Below are positions 1 through 11,900 of a stretch of DNA of 64,000 bases, piece by piece; positions within the stretch are counted from its first letter, which is position 1, and every line of letters starts with the position of its first letter. A program made the position numbers and the translations under genes. The stretch is from Simmondsia chinensis (taxonomy: Eukaryota > Streptophyta > Magnoliopsida > Caryophyllales > Simmondsiaceae). Where the stretch lies: the NCBI GenBank assembly GCA_018398585.1, contig JAGTTD010000016.1, positions 19,825,212 to 19,889,211 on the forward strand, in the 5' to 3' direction. The notes under the pieces were generated by a model that worked only from the letters and a program-made list of their open reading frames with translations, made no database searches and was not told where the DNA came from.

Positions 1-480
1 AGCCCACAATAAAAGATGGCCATGCCACAATCTAGCAACTAAATCATAACAATAACTCGGTAGGCCAAAAGTCTTATGATTTCTTTTAAGTTTGAAGAGA
101 CATAATGAACATTACTATTGATGTAAATAAATGATACTTGAGGTGAGTTATAGGAAAATCATTCTAGAAACCCAAACACTTTAAGTGGAAAATAACTTTG
201 CAAATTTAAAAGTGCGGTTTCTTGCTCTTTACAAATTGTGCTTTAAGGATGACAAAAACATGTTGAAGTGCCTATAAATATTGACCATCCCTTTGATTTT
301 TAATGTATTCAATTTTGAGAGATTAGCAAACATTAGCAAAACAGTTGCGATAGAAAATTGAGAGCAGTTTTCTAGGGTGCATTTGGAAAATGAGCTATGA
401 GATGTGGGTGTCTTAAACACATTTTTTCTTTTATTGAAAGAGTTTCATCAGCTTGCGGACGTGACCTAGGTTTGACATAT

Positions 481-719
481 GTTATGGTTTGTCAAGCTAG
501 ACATTGCACATGCAGTGGGTGCTATAAGCAATGAACAATTGTGGCAATGTTCATTGGAGAGTAGTTAAATGGATTCTCGGATATCTACGCAGTATCACAT
601 ATATTGCACTTTGTTTCAAAAGTTAGGTATGACCTAGACATGCTTTGTGGTTGATTTAACTAGCAAGAAGTTCACTACAAGGTATATCTATATTTTTTGA
701 GGTACGACAGTAAGTTAGG
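481..719 (+). pseudogene. Ty1/copia RNase H remnant, left part
   Basis: Read across three frames, the stretch gives the copia RT/RNase H series: a DIAHAVG segment (about 497), HWRVVKWILGYL (about 555-590), then a degraded DLxxKKFTTRYIYIF (about 645-695) that corresponds to the usual D-L-(D)-x-R-K-S-T-x-G-Y-x-F-T. Stops and frameshifts make it non-functional. It is cut at 719 by the LTR element that follows, and the domain resumes at 6666. Confidence 0.7.
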
Positions 720-1313
720 TGTTGGTGCATTTTCAAAATAAGACAGTAAGAATTGTGAATGAAGTGTTTAAAGTTGGTCCCAAAATTTATTTTAAGTGTT
801 TTAATGTCTATTGGGATGTGTGTCGACACACAATCCTACAGAACAATACTGCAGAGGTGTGGTGTCGACACATAGAGCCCGTATGTCGACACACAAACTT
901 ACAGAACGCATGGCGCAGAGCTATGTGTCGACACACAGGAGAGTTTTTTAATTGATTTTCGGCGATAACTTCAGACTTTTGGCGCCTCTTTTAGGGGTGT
1001 GTTTTTGGGACGTCTCCTTTCACAATTTTTCTATATATATCCCCTTGGTTTTTACTTGTTTGGATGATGAACATATAAAAAGTGAAAGCACTTTTAAGAA
1101 CTGGGATTTTGTTCTAGTAAAAACATTAATCTCATTTGTCTCTTCTAACTCTCTTCATACATACTTTCTCCTTCATCCATTTTGGTTATCGTTGTATCCC
1201 CGAGACTATTTCCTATACTGAAATATGTCTTAAGAAAAGTGTCCACAGGCCTCGAAACCTGTAGATCTCTTGGTTACCCATTGCTTGCTAATTTGCAAGA
1301 GTGTACCCTAACA
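720..1313 (+). repeat. 5' LTR of the copia element at 720-6660
   Basis: 594 bp. It holds four copies of a TGTCGACA-centred palindrome, centred at 824/825, 866/867, 887/888 and 929/930. The first is a perfect 16-bp palindrome (817-832). A TATATATCC stretch near 1033 is a candidate TATA region. Relative to the 3' LTR it lacks about 20 bp, including one palindrome copy. Confidence 0.85.
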
Positions 1314-2379
1314 ATCTTAAGACTTAATCATTAATTGAAATGGCATTTTCACTTTCGGTGATTTAATGGCGATCCGTGTGAGATTGGAGAAAATAAAGAA
1401 TGGAGAGAATTGGGACATCTTCTTGGATCTATCTTTTGTATGAGTTGCTATGAACCAACTTATGTCATTCAATTTTGAAAATCATAAAACCATGATGCAC
1501 TAAGATGAATGTGAAGTTGTGTTTGTGCTTTGATGTTGATACACATGATTAACTTGCATATGGTTTCATAACGTAATTTACGAATTCATGATGATAGTCA
1601 ATTTGGGCATGTATAAGGATGATAGTGAAATTTTAAGAGTGATATAAAATTTGATCAAAAGATATCGAAACTGATTTTGGCAGTGGTAAAATGTTAAATA
1701 TAATGAAGGTTAACGTTTGGTACTATATTAAAATTTAGATAATAATCGAAATGAAATCAAGTGTAAATTAATTTCAAAGATGAATAATTTCAATCATGAG
1801 GACATACTTGATATAAATTAGTATGTATGATTTGAGCATTGAAATAAAAAAAAAAAAAAATGAATATTTTGGGTGGTTGTTTAAAACTAGATGTTGAGGT
1901 GATGCTAAAAGGAAAATCCTATAGTGTGGTTGTTGAAACCAGACACCAAGACGATGCCAAAACTAATAGTAAGGCGATGCTAATAAGGGAAAGTCCTTAT
2001 TTAGCGTGGTTGTTAAAACCAAGCGCTGAAATGATTCCAAAACTGGTAATAATAATAACAAAATTGGATGCATGCTCTGTTATAAATTGGTGATATAAAG
2101 ATCCATGCACTTCGTGTAACCATGATTATAATTCATAAAGAATTATGATGGTTGAAAATCAGAATAAATTGTGCATTGTGTGCACAAAATTCATGTTTGT
2201 ATGAATTTGTAAAATGAATAAAAAATATATTGAGAATTAATGCACGTATGTTTATAATTATGTGAGATGAGCCCATAATAGAAATAAATATGGGTACAAT
2301 AGTGGATTTGAAAAGTTATGAAAAGCAGTGTTTATATAATCATGATTATGAAAGAAGTTTGTGCATAATCATGTATACA

Positions 2380-3614
2380 TCTATCTACTCTATTATTGCA
2401 AAGCCTTCCTTCCTTCAAAAACCTCCATTTCACCAAGCAAGCAATTCTAAAGAATCTTTCACTTAATGCTGGCCAATAAACGACATAAAGCAAAAAAATT
2501 AAAAGAAAACTAAATTCAGGGGCTCATAATAGTACTGATTCAATCATGGACCATACAAATCTGTAACTAAAATTTTTAAAAATTAAATTAATAATAGTGA
2601 TTTAATTACAACTACATAAACAGAGGAAAACAAAACGTTTGCTTCAACATTTAATATTAAAATTCTTAAAGATACAACCATGCATTGTATCTTACAATTA
2701 TAACTGAATTATATTAAATTTTCCATGGGTTATAAAAGCCTAACGAATTCTACTTCTAATGCATACTCATTTGCATATAGTCCTGCTTCCATCAAATATA
2801 TCTACCTTTAACAGAGAAATGACACCGGTTGTTGATAAAGAGAGTCACTAGGCTCCAGTACAAAGTTCAACCACCAACGCTCTACGAATGCCAGCCAAAA
2901 TTTATAACCAACTCATTGAAGGTGTGTCCGATTTGATCCTCAGAGGAAAGTAACATATATTTTTACATATATATACATACAAGTCAAATAGGACAGCAAT
3001 ATCACATTTTTGCAAAAAAAAAATAACAATAATAAATAAGTTGTACACATACATGTGCATGTGTGTAAAAACACAAATATGTGGAGCGAAACAAAAATTA
3101 TATATCTTTATACATATATATATACACACACACACAAAAGAGGAAAGAAAATTTCGACTATTGAACAAATATCTTTATGTATATGTAATTATGCATTTAA
3201 ATTTAAATACGTACAAAAATAAACATTAGATATATTTCATACGTAGACGTAAATGAGGAAAAAATAATAAACTTTCAAATAACAATTCTTCAGTTACTCG
3301 CATATTGACCATGTTTACCACTTATGTGTACAGTGTAAAAGAGGAAAAAAAATTAAGAATACAATGTGTAACTTTTTGAGAGTATATAATCTTAAAAAAA
3401 TTAACAAACATACGAAAATTAAGATATATTTCATACATGCTCACCATGTTTACTCACATGACAGTGAAAATTATTTGTCAACAGATATGCAATCTTTTGC
3501 GAATGGAATTTCATCAAGAATATACAATGTGTTTATTTTTTTTCAACTTACAAGGTACCAGATTCTATTATTGCAAAATTAATACCGCCTGTGCATCGCA
3601 CGGGATAAACCTAG
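2380..3614 (+). mobile_element. Non-autonomous Helitron-like element
   Basis: The left end begins TCTATCTACTC followed by TATTATTGCAAA, a common plant Helitron start. The right end has a short GC hairpin (CCTGTGC / GCACGGG with an ATC loop, about 3590-3603), then ends CTAG at 3611-3614 followed by T, matching the hairpin plus CTRR rule. The interior is AT-rich with TA/CA microsatellites (about 3110-3140) and has no Rep/helicase coding. The exact 5' end could be 2380 or 2384. It sits inside the copia element and breaks nothing recognisable. Confidence 0.6.
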
Positions 3615-4559
3615 TGTTAGTGATGTTAAAATGTCAATGCATGTTAGTTAATATAACTAATACTTGCATGAAAGTATGAGTATAGACATTAATGTGGTTG
3701 TATGATTAATGCTTGTATGCATGTTGATACAACTATGAATGCGTGATTTCATTAAATTGAGTATGATGCATATATGTAGATGTGGTTATGAGGTCCACAT
3801 GTCCATGAACATAAACGTGATCATGATGCTTTACGGCTTTGTTATTTATGAAATAATTGCCATTTGTTTGCTTGATAAATGAAAATAATATGGATTTGAA
3901 TGAAATTAGTGGATCATGAAATATATGGTGTTTTTATATATGTTGATCCTTAGACTGATATAAAGAAATTCACGTTAAAGTCCATGAGTAAGAATGATGA
4001 GAGAAATTGTATAAAAGCACTTAAAAATGGTAATTTATAATTTCATAGTTGACCACATATCTCTGGTGGGTCTTCCAAGGTTATTGGATGTAATGTTCCA
4101 ATGGAAACCGGCATGCGTGCGAAAATTTTATCATCATGATTAATGCAATAGAAGTAAGGCTTACTTGCATTTAAGGGCGTATGTATATGATGATTGAATA
4201 GTTGGTTAAAATGAAGTGCATTTATACAATGAATGTCTAAATGCTCAAATTGAGCTATAGTTGTGTGCAATTGTTGCATGGTAAATAAGATTTTTGTGTG
4301 ATGTTATTTTCACATGAAGGATGTTGTTAGTCATCCAAGTGATAAAATCAAGAGTATGTAACTACTAAATTCTGATAACACTTTTGTTACCCATAAATGG
4401 CATGTATATTCGTTTGACTGAATTATGGGTGGAATAAACATCCTAAGATATACATGTACATGAGTACGTAGAAAGTGACCTTGAGACTTTCATTGACATT
4501 GAATGGTGCACTATGATAGTGTGGAATTAAAGTATATTATGAGGAAGATCATGTTTGAG

Positions 4560-5470
4560 GGTATATCCCTGGAAAGACTCTAAAACTTTGAAAGAGTAAA
4601 AGAGTATGAAAAAAGAAGTCCTAGCGATCGGACTTGTACATTTCTAGAAGAATGAACTAGAAATAATATGAATGTCAAAGTTCAATATTGTTGTGTCATA
4701 AGTTGTGATACTATGACGAGACTATGTAGTTTAGTGATGTTGCTTTTTGAAAGAGGTAGTTAGTGAATCCAATAAGTGCACATTGCAAGTTTAACAAATA
4801 AGAGGACTTATGGAATATATTTATGTTGATTACATGTTGTCATTTGGTGTGAAAATTTGGAACCAAATGAAAGTGCTCCAACGGTATAATTGAAATTTTA
4901 GAAGGTTGAATGTAGCCTTTGTTGTTGGATAGCTGAATGTGTATAACGAGCTATGTAAGTATAGATAACTGGCATGTGGTACATGAGGTACTGGAATGAC
5001 CATGAGTTATGGTGCTAATATTAATGAGTACTCTTCTATATAGAAGAATACTTGGATGCCAGTTGTATATCCAATAAGAAGGACTACGCTTCTAAAAGCT
5101 AGTAGATGTTATAAGTGGTGGGGGTGTTGTTCCTTGAATTTCAAGAGACTAACACGTGTTATAAATTCCACTATGATAATAACAAAATGGTTAAAGGGTC
5201 TTATGTTTAAGATCCCTTTGTGGGGCAAGCCAATATATGCTATTTCTATCCATTGTGATAGTAACATGTGTTTTAAAGTATAAGAGTATGTATCACTGAA
5301 AATCTGGACACAATAGTGTCAAATATTGTTAAGTGAAATAACTCATGAGAGACTGAGTGGTCATTGTGGAATTTGAAAATTTAAGTCTAAAACTAGTGGA
5401 TCTCTTGTTTGAGAACATTGCTAGAGACTTGATAATTAAAGAGATGGTGTGAAACCTATCATTTTAGTCA
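4560..5470 (+). pseudogene. Ty1/copia pol (RNase H C-terminal part) remnant
   Basis: Frame-hopping translation shows copia landmarks in order: a YLDASCISNKKDY-like segment (about 5045-5090), the IPLWGKP segment followed by AISIHCDS (about 5206-5262), a trace of the H-x-x-x-R region (about 5330-5400), and an RDGVKPI-like end (about 5440-5462). Order and spacing match the C-terminus of copia pol just upstream of the 3' LTR. Many stops make it dead. Gag, protease and integrase were not recognised upstream. Confidence 0.6.
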
Positions 5471-6046
5471 CCCATGATAGGCCCTCAACTCGACGTCTAG
5501 TATGACGCTAGGTCTCGGATTCAATGAGTGAGACTTGTCATCTGCGTGACTGCAAGTACAAAAGATTTTTTCCATCTCGTGTGTGTAGTGCTTGGTAACC
5601 TGCGTCAGAGTTTCTAAGAGGATGAGCGTATGCTCTTAATGGACCCGGTTTTATATTATTATTGAATGTCGCGTCGCAGGGACATGATCAGTGGGGTCCA
5701 CCTTAGTGAGTGTGAAGTTTTGCCACTTCAAGGAGTGATTTTTGACAAAGGATTTGGCTATGAAACACTCACGAGGGGTACAGGACACAAGGCTTCATAA
5801 GGGTCGATCTGTGAGGTGTTGGGTATTTAAAGGGAGTACGCCTTGTGCGTGATGGCATAGTTGGTTAGTCAAATGGGTTGTATGGTTCAAAGCATGATCT
5901 ACCATTTTTAATCCGATTAACTGTAACAGTGTCTTCACTAGCTGGGGGTTCAATCGAGAGACACCCTCATTGATGCACAATAAAGCCGCTTTTAACTTAG
6001 AGACATTGTATGTGAGAATGATTGTATTTTGAAAATGGTGGGGGAA

Positions 6047-6660
6047 TGTTGGTGTATTTTCAAAATAAGACAGTAAGAATTGTGAATGAAGTATTTAAAG
6101 TTGGTCCCAAAGTTTATTCTAAGTGTTTTAATGTCTATTGGGATGTGTGTCGACACACAGGGCTGGTGTGTCAACATACAATCCTACAGAACAGTGCTGC
6201 ATAGGTGTGTGTCGACACACAGAGCCCGTGTGTCGACACACAAACTTACAAAACGCATGGCGCGGAGCTGTGTGTCGACACACAGGACAGTTTTTTAACT
6301 GATTTTCGCGTGATAACTTCCGGCTTTTGGCTCCTCTTTAAGAGGTGCGTTTTGGGACGTCTCTTTTCACAATTTTTCTATATATATCCCCTTGGTTTTT
6401 ACTTATTTGGACGATGAACATATAAAAACTGAAATCACTTTTAAGAATTAAGATTTTGTTCTGGTAAAAACATCATTCTCATTTGTCTCTTCTATCTCTC
6501 TTCATACATACTTTCTCCTTCATCTATTTTGGCTATCGTTGTATTCCCGAGGCTATTTCCCACTCTGAAATAAGTCTTAAGGAAAGTGTTCACATGCCTC
6601 GAAACCTGTAGATCTCTTGGTTACCCGTTGCTTGCTAATTTGCATGTGTGTACCCCAACA
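6047..6660 (+). repeat. 3' LTR of the copia element at 720-6660
   Basis: 614 bp, beginning TGTTGG directly after a G-rich purine tract and ending AACA before the TTAGG duplication. It carries five palindrome positions, centred at 6151/6152, 6172/6173 (mutated to TCAACA), 6213/6214, 6234/6235 and 6276/6277. Confidence 0.85.
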
Positions 6661-6665
6661 TTAGG

Positions 6666-6905
6666 TCCCTTGGTTATAGAAGATTGTTGCTCTCCCCACA
6701 ACCAAAGTAAAATATGTCGCTATTACATAAGTCATCAATGAAACATATTGGCCAAAAAGTTTCTTGAAATAGTTGTGTAAGAATGCCATGCATAATGATA
6801 GATAAAGTACAATTCACTTGGGCAATAATGTACCCTTTCTTCTAGAATGAAGCATATGCAGGTGTGATATCATTTTGTCGGGACACGTCTAGTAGAAGGA
6901 TTTTA
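6666..6905 (+). pseudogene. Ty1/copia RNase H remnant, right part
   Basis: This continues the domain cut at 719. A degraded version of the VALSTTEAEY region (about 6685-6725) is followed by a segment reading SSRMKHMQV-YHF (about 6838-6876), the equivalent of the conserved SRTKHIxVRYHF block of copia RNase H. Several frames must be joined, so it is non-functional. Confidence 0.65.
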
Positions 6906-6907
6906 AA

Positions 6908-7161
6908 GGGAAAAAAAAAAAGGAACATACCTACTGCCTCAAGGGCTCCCACCTACGCAGGGTCTGGGGGGGGCGGATGTACGCAGCCTTCCCCCTTCAG
7001 GGTATTAACCTGAAGAGAGACTGTTTTCTAGTGCCCCTAACCTGAGGGTGAGGACTTCCCAGGAGGTCACCCATCCTGGTACTACTCTCGCCCAAGCACG
7101 CTTAACTTCGGAGTTTTAATGGGATCCGGTGACGGCGTGTTGGTGCCCTCTTTGGTACGAC
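6908..7161 (-). mobile_element. 5S rRNA-headed SINE copy
   Basis: Read on the minus strand, the first part (about 7045-7150) is 5S rRNA-like: GGATCCCATTAAAACTCCGA, AGTTAAGCGTGCTTGGGCGA, then GATGGGTGACCTCCTGGGAA, which covers the 5S internal promoter (box A to box C). The second part has the plant SINE 3' segment (AACAGTCTCTC-like, GGCTGCGTACATCC, CAGACCCTGCGTAGG, GGGAGCCCTTGAGGCA). The tail is not (TTG)n but runs into about 11 T residues. An imperfect flanking repeat GGATTTTAAA (6898) / GGATTTTGAAA (7162) is a plausible target duplication. It inserted in the copia RNase H relic. Confidence 0.8.
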
Positions 7162-7498
7162 GGATTTTGAAACTTGAAAATCATTGGAACTCAAAATCCT
7201 ACAAATATGATAAAAAATACGATACTATCAATCAATTAATGCTATGTTCAACTTCAATTGTTCTTCAAATACGACATGACTAAAGATAGAGCTAATATAT
7301 TGCTTGTGTGTGGAGATCTAATTGAAATTAGTCTCCGCATGGGAGATAAAGATGGAGGGTCTATGATTTTTAAACAAGAAAGTCAAAAATAGAGGCTTTA
7401 TATAACTGTTAAACAAGAAAGTAAAACATAGAGGCTTTGTAAGCAAACAAGAAGGTAAAAAATGAGGCTTTACAACTAGTGTTTTTGGAATGGAAAAA

Positions 7499-8161
7499 GG
7501 ATTTTTGGCATTTTACCACCTAGGTTTTATACTATCGAGCTTTTAACCACCTGAATTTTCTTTTTTCGCTTTTAACCACCTAAAAAACTTTTTTTGGTTG
7601 CAAATGACCACTGGATGGAATATTCCGTTTAATAAATGGATTGGATTAGGGTTGAGAGTTCTAACCCGTATAATAAACGGGTCAAGTTTGGGTTGACGCC
7701 ATTTTTAGGACCCTCGTATAACACAAACACGACACAACACGTTCAGTTTGCCACCTCTAGTGTCGACATGCAGACGTAGGCTATGGGTTCTGTAAAACTA
7801 TGCTTCGACACACATATTCTGCTTCTCTGGAATGTTTATATAAATTGTGGTTAAAAGTTTTTAGTTGAATGATGAAAAAAATAATCAAGTGGTCAAAAGC
7901 TACATATTATAAAATACAGGCAGTTGAAAGCTATATATCATAAAATACAGGTAGTTATTTACAAACAATACTAAAATAAAAAATAAACATATAATATTTC
8001 AAAATTGGATGGAATATTCCGTTTTTTCTAATAGAATATTCCATCCAGTGGTCATTCGCAATAAAAAAAGGTTTTTTAGATTGTTAAAAGCAAAAAAAGA
8101 AAATTTAGGTGGTTAAAAGTCAGATAGTATAAAACTTAAGTGGTAAAATCCAAAAAAATTC
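7499..8161. mobile_element. Foldback (long-TIR, MULE-like) element
   Basis: The arms 7499-7632 and about 8025-8161 are inverted repeats of roughly 130 bp with shared blocks: TTTTACCACCT, TTTTATACTATC, CTTTTAACCACCT and ATGACCACTGGATGGAATATTC. The flanks ATGGAAAAA (7490-7498) and TTGGCAAAA (8162-8170) match at 7 of 9 positions, as expected for an aged 9-bp Mutator-type duplication. No transposase is present. The interior (7633-8024) includes a GTCGAC segment near 7762-7815 resembling the copia LTR palindromes. Confidence 0.65.
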
Positions 8162-8307
8162 TTGGCAAAAAGGTGTTAAAGGAACTATAAATACTTACCT
8201 CCCCTTTCTTTTCTTTTCATTTCTTCTCTTTTTTTTTTTTTTTTTTTTTGTTTTTGTGTACCCCATTTTGGGAGATTTACAAGCTCTAGCAAAATAATTA
8301 AAATTAA

Positions 8308-8997
8308 GAGCAACTGTTAGAAAAATTAACTAATAATAGTGAAATACTGTAAAAATTACTATGAGAATACTGAAATAATGCAGTGAAAAATACTGGATAA
8401 ATTGTAAAAAATTCAGAAATAATAATTTAAACATAGTTGTGAAAAGAGAGAGTAATTAGAAAGATCTCACAAATGATGATATCGCGCGTGGTAAATGCCA
8501 CTGTCCTAAAAGACGATTTTGCCGCTGCTCCGGTGCACATAGTATAACTCGTAGGCGTCCTCCAGGATTAACGCGATCCTACTTGTAATGTGCACTCGTT
8601 AATTGCCGGGTAGGAGTGTCTTGAATTTTGCCCAAATTTTAGGAGAGAGAAAAAACCGAGAGAGAGAGAGAGACCGAGAGGTCAAGAGTGTATGTAGTTT
8701 TGGTTGTTATAGCTAATGGCATTTATATAGCGTAGAAAATGTTAACAAGCATTAAAAAATGAGTGCAATGAATTCCAACAGCTATAAACAGTAACAAGCA
8801 TTAAGTCATTGGCTGTAATGAATTTCAAAGACTATAAATGGATATAATAAATTGCAACGGCTATATTATCATTTAATTCCCAACGGTCATAATTTTAATG
8901 ACCCTAAACGGCTAGTAGCGGTAAACAGTCAGTAAAAAGGCACGTTTAAACTATTTTCCCATAGCACTTATGTTTAGCTTATATCATTTTTCCAACA
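8308..8997 (-). mobile_element. LTR of a minus-strand retrotransposon, partner not seen
   Basis: The block is bounded by TGTTAGAAAAA (8308) and TTTTTCCAACA (8997), inverted ends typical of an LTR. On the minus strand it is preceded by a PPT-like purine run (CTGTGGGGGAT, 8998-9008), so it would be a 3' LTR whose body lies to the right. It contains, on the minus strand, TATATAAATG near 8733, then a CTCTCTC tract, a normal U3-R arrangement. A GCGATCCTACTTG segment and a CCGCTGCTCCGG segment lie in the R/U5 part. I could not find the matching 5' LTR in the window. It interrupts the older copia LTR after GAGCAAC. Confidence 0.5.
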
Positions 8998-11900
8998 ATC
9001 CCCCACAGAGGATACAAGCGAAAGAGAACAAAGAAGAATAGATTGGACAAAGGGAGTTTAGTTTTTTAGTGCCGATATCTCGCAATTTAAATCGTTACCT
9101 AGTGTAACCCAAGTTTAGGACCAACATCTTGTAAGGTGACTTTCGTCTTGAACCTCACAAGGGGTTGGATAGTCTTCCAATTAGACACATACCAAACTCC
9201 AGATCTCGGCAACTCCTGCGGTTCGGCGCGTTTTATTGGTCATGCGCTCGTCCTGGATATTCATATGCGCTCTAGAAGGCAAGTCTTAAATCCTTCATAA
9301 GGAGCGGCCACACTCCCACACCTACATAGGTGGATCCCATCAAGTGTGTGTTACCGCACACCACCAAATGTAAGGATATGGGTCCATTAAGAGCTAAAGC
9401 TCAACCTTACCCCTAGTAACATACAAACAATGTCCATCAAGTGCAAGCCTTGCTTACACCACCAAACATACGGCTATCGACCCGTCTCCACACTGTCACA
9501 CCATAGGGAGGGACAACATAAAATACAGTGCATTCCTTGAATGAAGCTATGACTTTTCACATTGAACCTGTTAAGATCAGGTTGGATACATCACAGTTTA
9601 TTCACGTATAGACTCTAGTCCCGTCCTCCTCGATGTTTCTGCAACCAATGGATCCACAAGGTTCTTTTCAGACCTTATTCAATTTAGTGATATCACTTTC
9701 TTTCGAGTTAATCATTTACGATCTTATGCTTGAGACGAATAGGTCTCCTCTTACCAAACTCATTAAGTGTGCAGTGTCCACACCACCTATTACGAACTAT
9801 GGGTTAGGTTAAAGCATCAAGCTCAACCATCATACATGGCATTTCACACTGTATTGCAACAAAGTGGTACTTGAGAGTTGACCACTGCCAACACCAATCA
9901 CAAGTTGCTCTCACCCCCACATTGAGGTATCTGCAATGAGCTATTAAACAACTAGCTCCATCGCCTGCCAACTTCAACAAAAGTCTGTAAGTGGAGCAAA
10001 TATCATATCGATAAAATTATATCTCCACCTTAAGTACTCTCATAGTACGCATATCATACGTATATCGTATATAGTTGGCACGAAAGATATACACTGCTAA
10101 TTAGTTAATTTCACATATCATCACAATTGTGAAATATTATCATCTCAAATCAATTGGATCACCACCAGTTTAGGTCACAAAAACCACATACCCATTCTCT
10201 TCGTACTTAAAGTACCTGCATTGTTACTATTAAGGGTACAAAAGACCATAATTCATAAAGTGCCTTTTACAATTCAAGTAAAGGCAACCCAAGCCTCCGC
10301 AAGGCTCTTGAGTCCAAGTGCTTAGCATCATCAAGGTATTTATACCGACTTTGGACAATCGCCAAAATAATATTTCCACCATAATCAATTTCCATAAGCT
10401 AGCTATAACTAGCAAAGATTTGTAAAAAAAGAAAAAACAATAATCAGAAAAGATTATGATCAGATAACATACCTCGCAGGCCCTCGGGTGCGCTTACAAC
10501 CCCCACAATGGAATCTCTCACACTACATTTCTAAGCCATTCAATTTTTCTAGCTGCCAACTACGTGTTCAATGACAACTAAAAAAATGCAGGTTTCAGAG
10601 GGGTGTCACAAAACATAGCACACTAATGAACCTAAATACATTATAATTAGTAGAATATCTCTCATCGATATTGAACACCCAATACAACAAGGAGTCTATT
10701 ACAACGTAAACCCCATTTATGATGCTTCACTAATACTTCGACAATTTAACTCGAGCAATTCAAAATTTGTAATTTGGATCAATGTATGTAGACGAGGTCC
10801 ACCACTGACATGGAGACGAGTGTTGTATTATTCACCAAATCATAATGCTATCAATTACCTTAGCATATTTAGCTTGTGATGCGATGCCATATTTTTCTTC
10901 TCATCAAATGAACACTAGGGTCCTATAGTATGTCATTCAAATGACCAACATGAGCACACAATATATAACAATAACCCAAATAAGATATCTAGGCATAAGC
11001 TAAATATCAAGCCTATGATCAATCAAGGTTCTCATGTGGCTAGCACCTTACTCTTTTTCCAAAAACTAAAAAAGAAGGCTTGAAACAATCGTCCAAAGGG
11101 TATAATAATAGTCTGCAAAGACAATACATAGTCCTCATATGACTCAAACATATCATATTTTTCCCAATTCTTGGCTAAAATTCAGCAAAACAGTCCAAAA
11201 ACCAGCATAACACCAGTACGGACAGCAACATTCAGCAGCTAAACATCATAATCTGCAGTATGTATACAACATACGCCCAAAACCCATATAAAGGTAATAT
11301 GGACAATGACATACCACAGCGACGTGTCAAGTAGCAACATATTCAGCTTGAAAATAGTCCATAAACAACGTGGTTATCATTACTTCAAGCAACATTTAAC
11401 AACATGTACCAACTTGTTTCAAATATAGCCATAGGATATACATGAGACATCAACATGGAGAAAAAATAACGCATGAATTTTCACAAAAACTCACAAGTCC
11501 TATTAGCCCTTTACAAGATTCAAAATTTCACTTAGATCACTCTAAATGTGCAAGAAAACCAACTCTAACATACAAGGTTAATCTCATGGTTAAAACTTAA
11601 ATGTACCATGCTCTACCCACACAAGGATTTTAAGATTGTGCAACTAAACATGCCTAACCTAAGAGTTGGCCAATTCTAGGTTCAAGGCTCAAGTACACAA
11701 TCGACCTCAACATTAAACTTTTATTAACCACAACAATCACACATAAAATTGAAAAACACACAATTCAATTTTCGTACAGCATGGTTAGCCACAGAACAAC
11801 AGCACCAGCATCATATGACCAAAGTTATATCAAACATTTGATGTCACGCTTTGGATCTTATTCTAGCATGAGGGCACACACAACTCCACAAACATACCTT

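Larger units (their letters stand above)
720..6660 (+). mobile_element. Ty1/copia LTR retrotransposon, degenerate, with 5-bp TSD
   Basis: Two LTRs (720-1313 and 6047-6660) start TGTTGG and end with ACA. The element is flanked by perfect TTAGG duplications (715-719 and 6661-6665). A purine tract (GGTGGGGGAA) sits immediately before the 3' LTR. I did not find a clear tRNA-iMet primer-binding site after 1313. The interior carries no long ORF. Degraded copia RNase H C-terminal motifs at about 4560-5470 fix both superfamily and orientation. A Helitron-like insertion occupies 2380-3614. The LTRs differ at several percent of sites by eye, so this is an old insertion. Confidence 0.85.
180..8307 (+). 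mobile_element. Internally deleted Ty1/copia element, host of nested insertions
   Basis: Two similar LTR-like blocks flank a fragment of copia RNase H. The left block (about 180-470) has a TATA-like CTATAAATATT near 278 and a GAGATTAGCAA segment near 318. The right block (about 7250-7498 plus 8162-8307) has CTATAAATACT near 8192 and a matching GAGATTTACAA segment near 8270. Between them lie only RNase H pieces at 481-719 and 6666-6905, so most of gag and pol is gone. The element is interrupted by a copia element (720-6660), a SINE (6908-7161), a foldback element (7499-8161) and an LTR starting at 8308. The outer limits are estimates. Confidence 0.6.

Noticed and set aside
817..937. CRISPR-like array
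   Set aside because: The repeated units are short palindromes inside a plant LTR with no spacer structure and no cas genes.
10230..10415. A short minus-strand coding fragment
   Set aside because: 61 codons, no motif match to copia or gypsy pol, surrounded by stop-rich repeat-like DNA.
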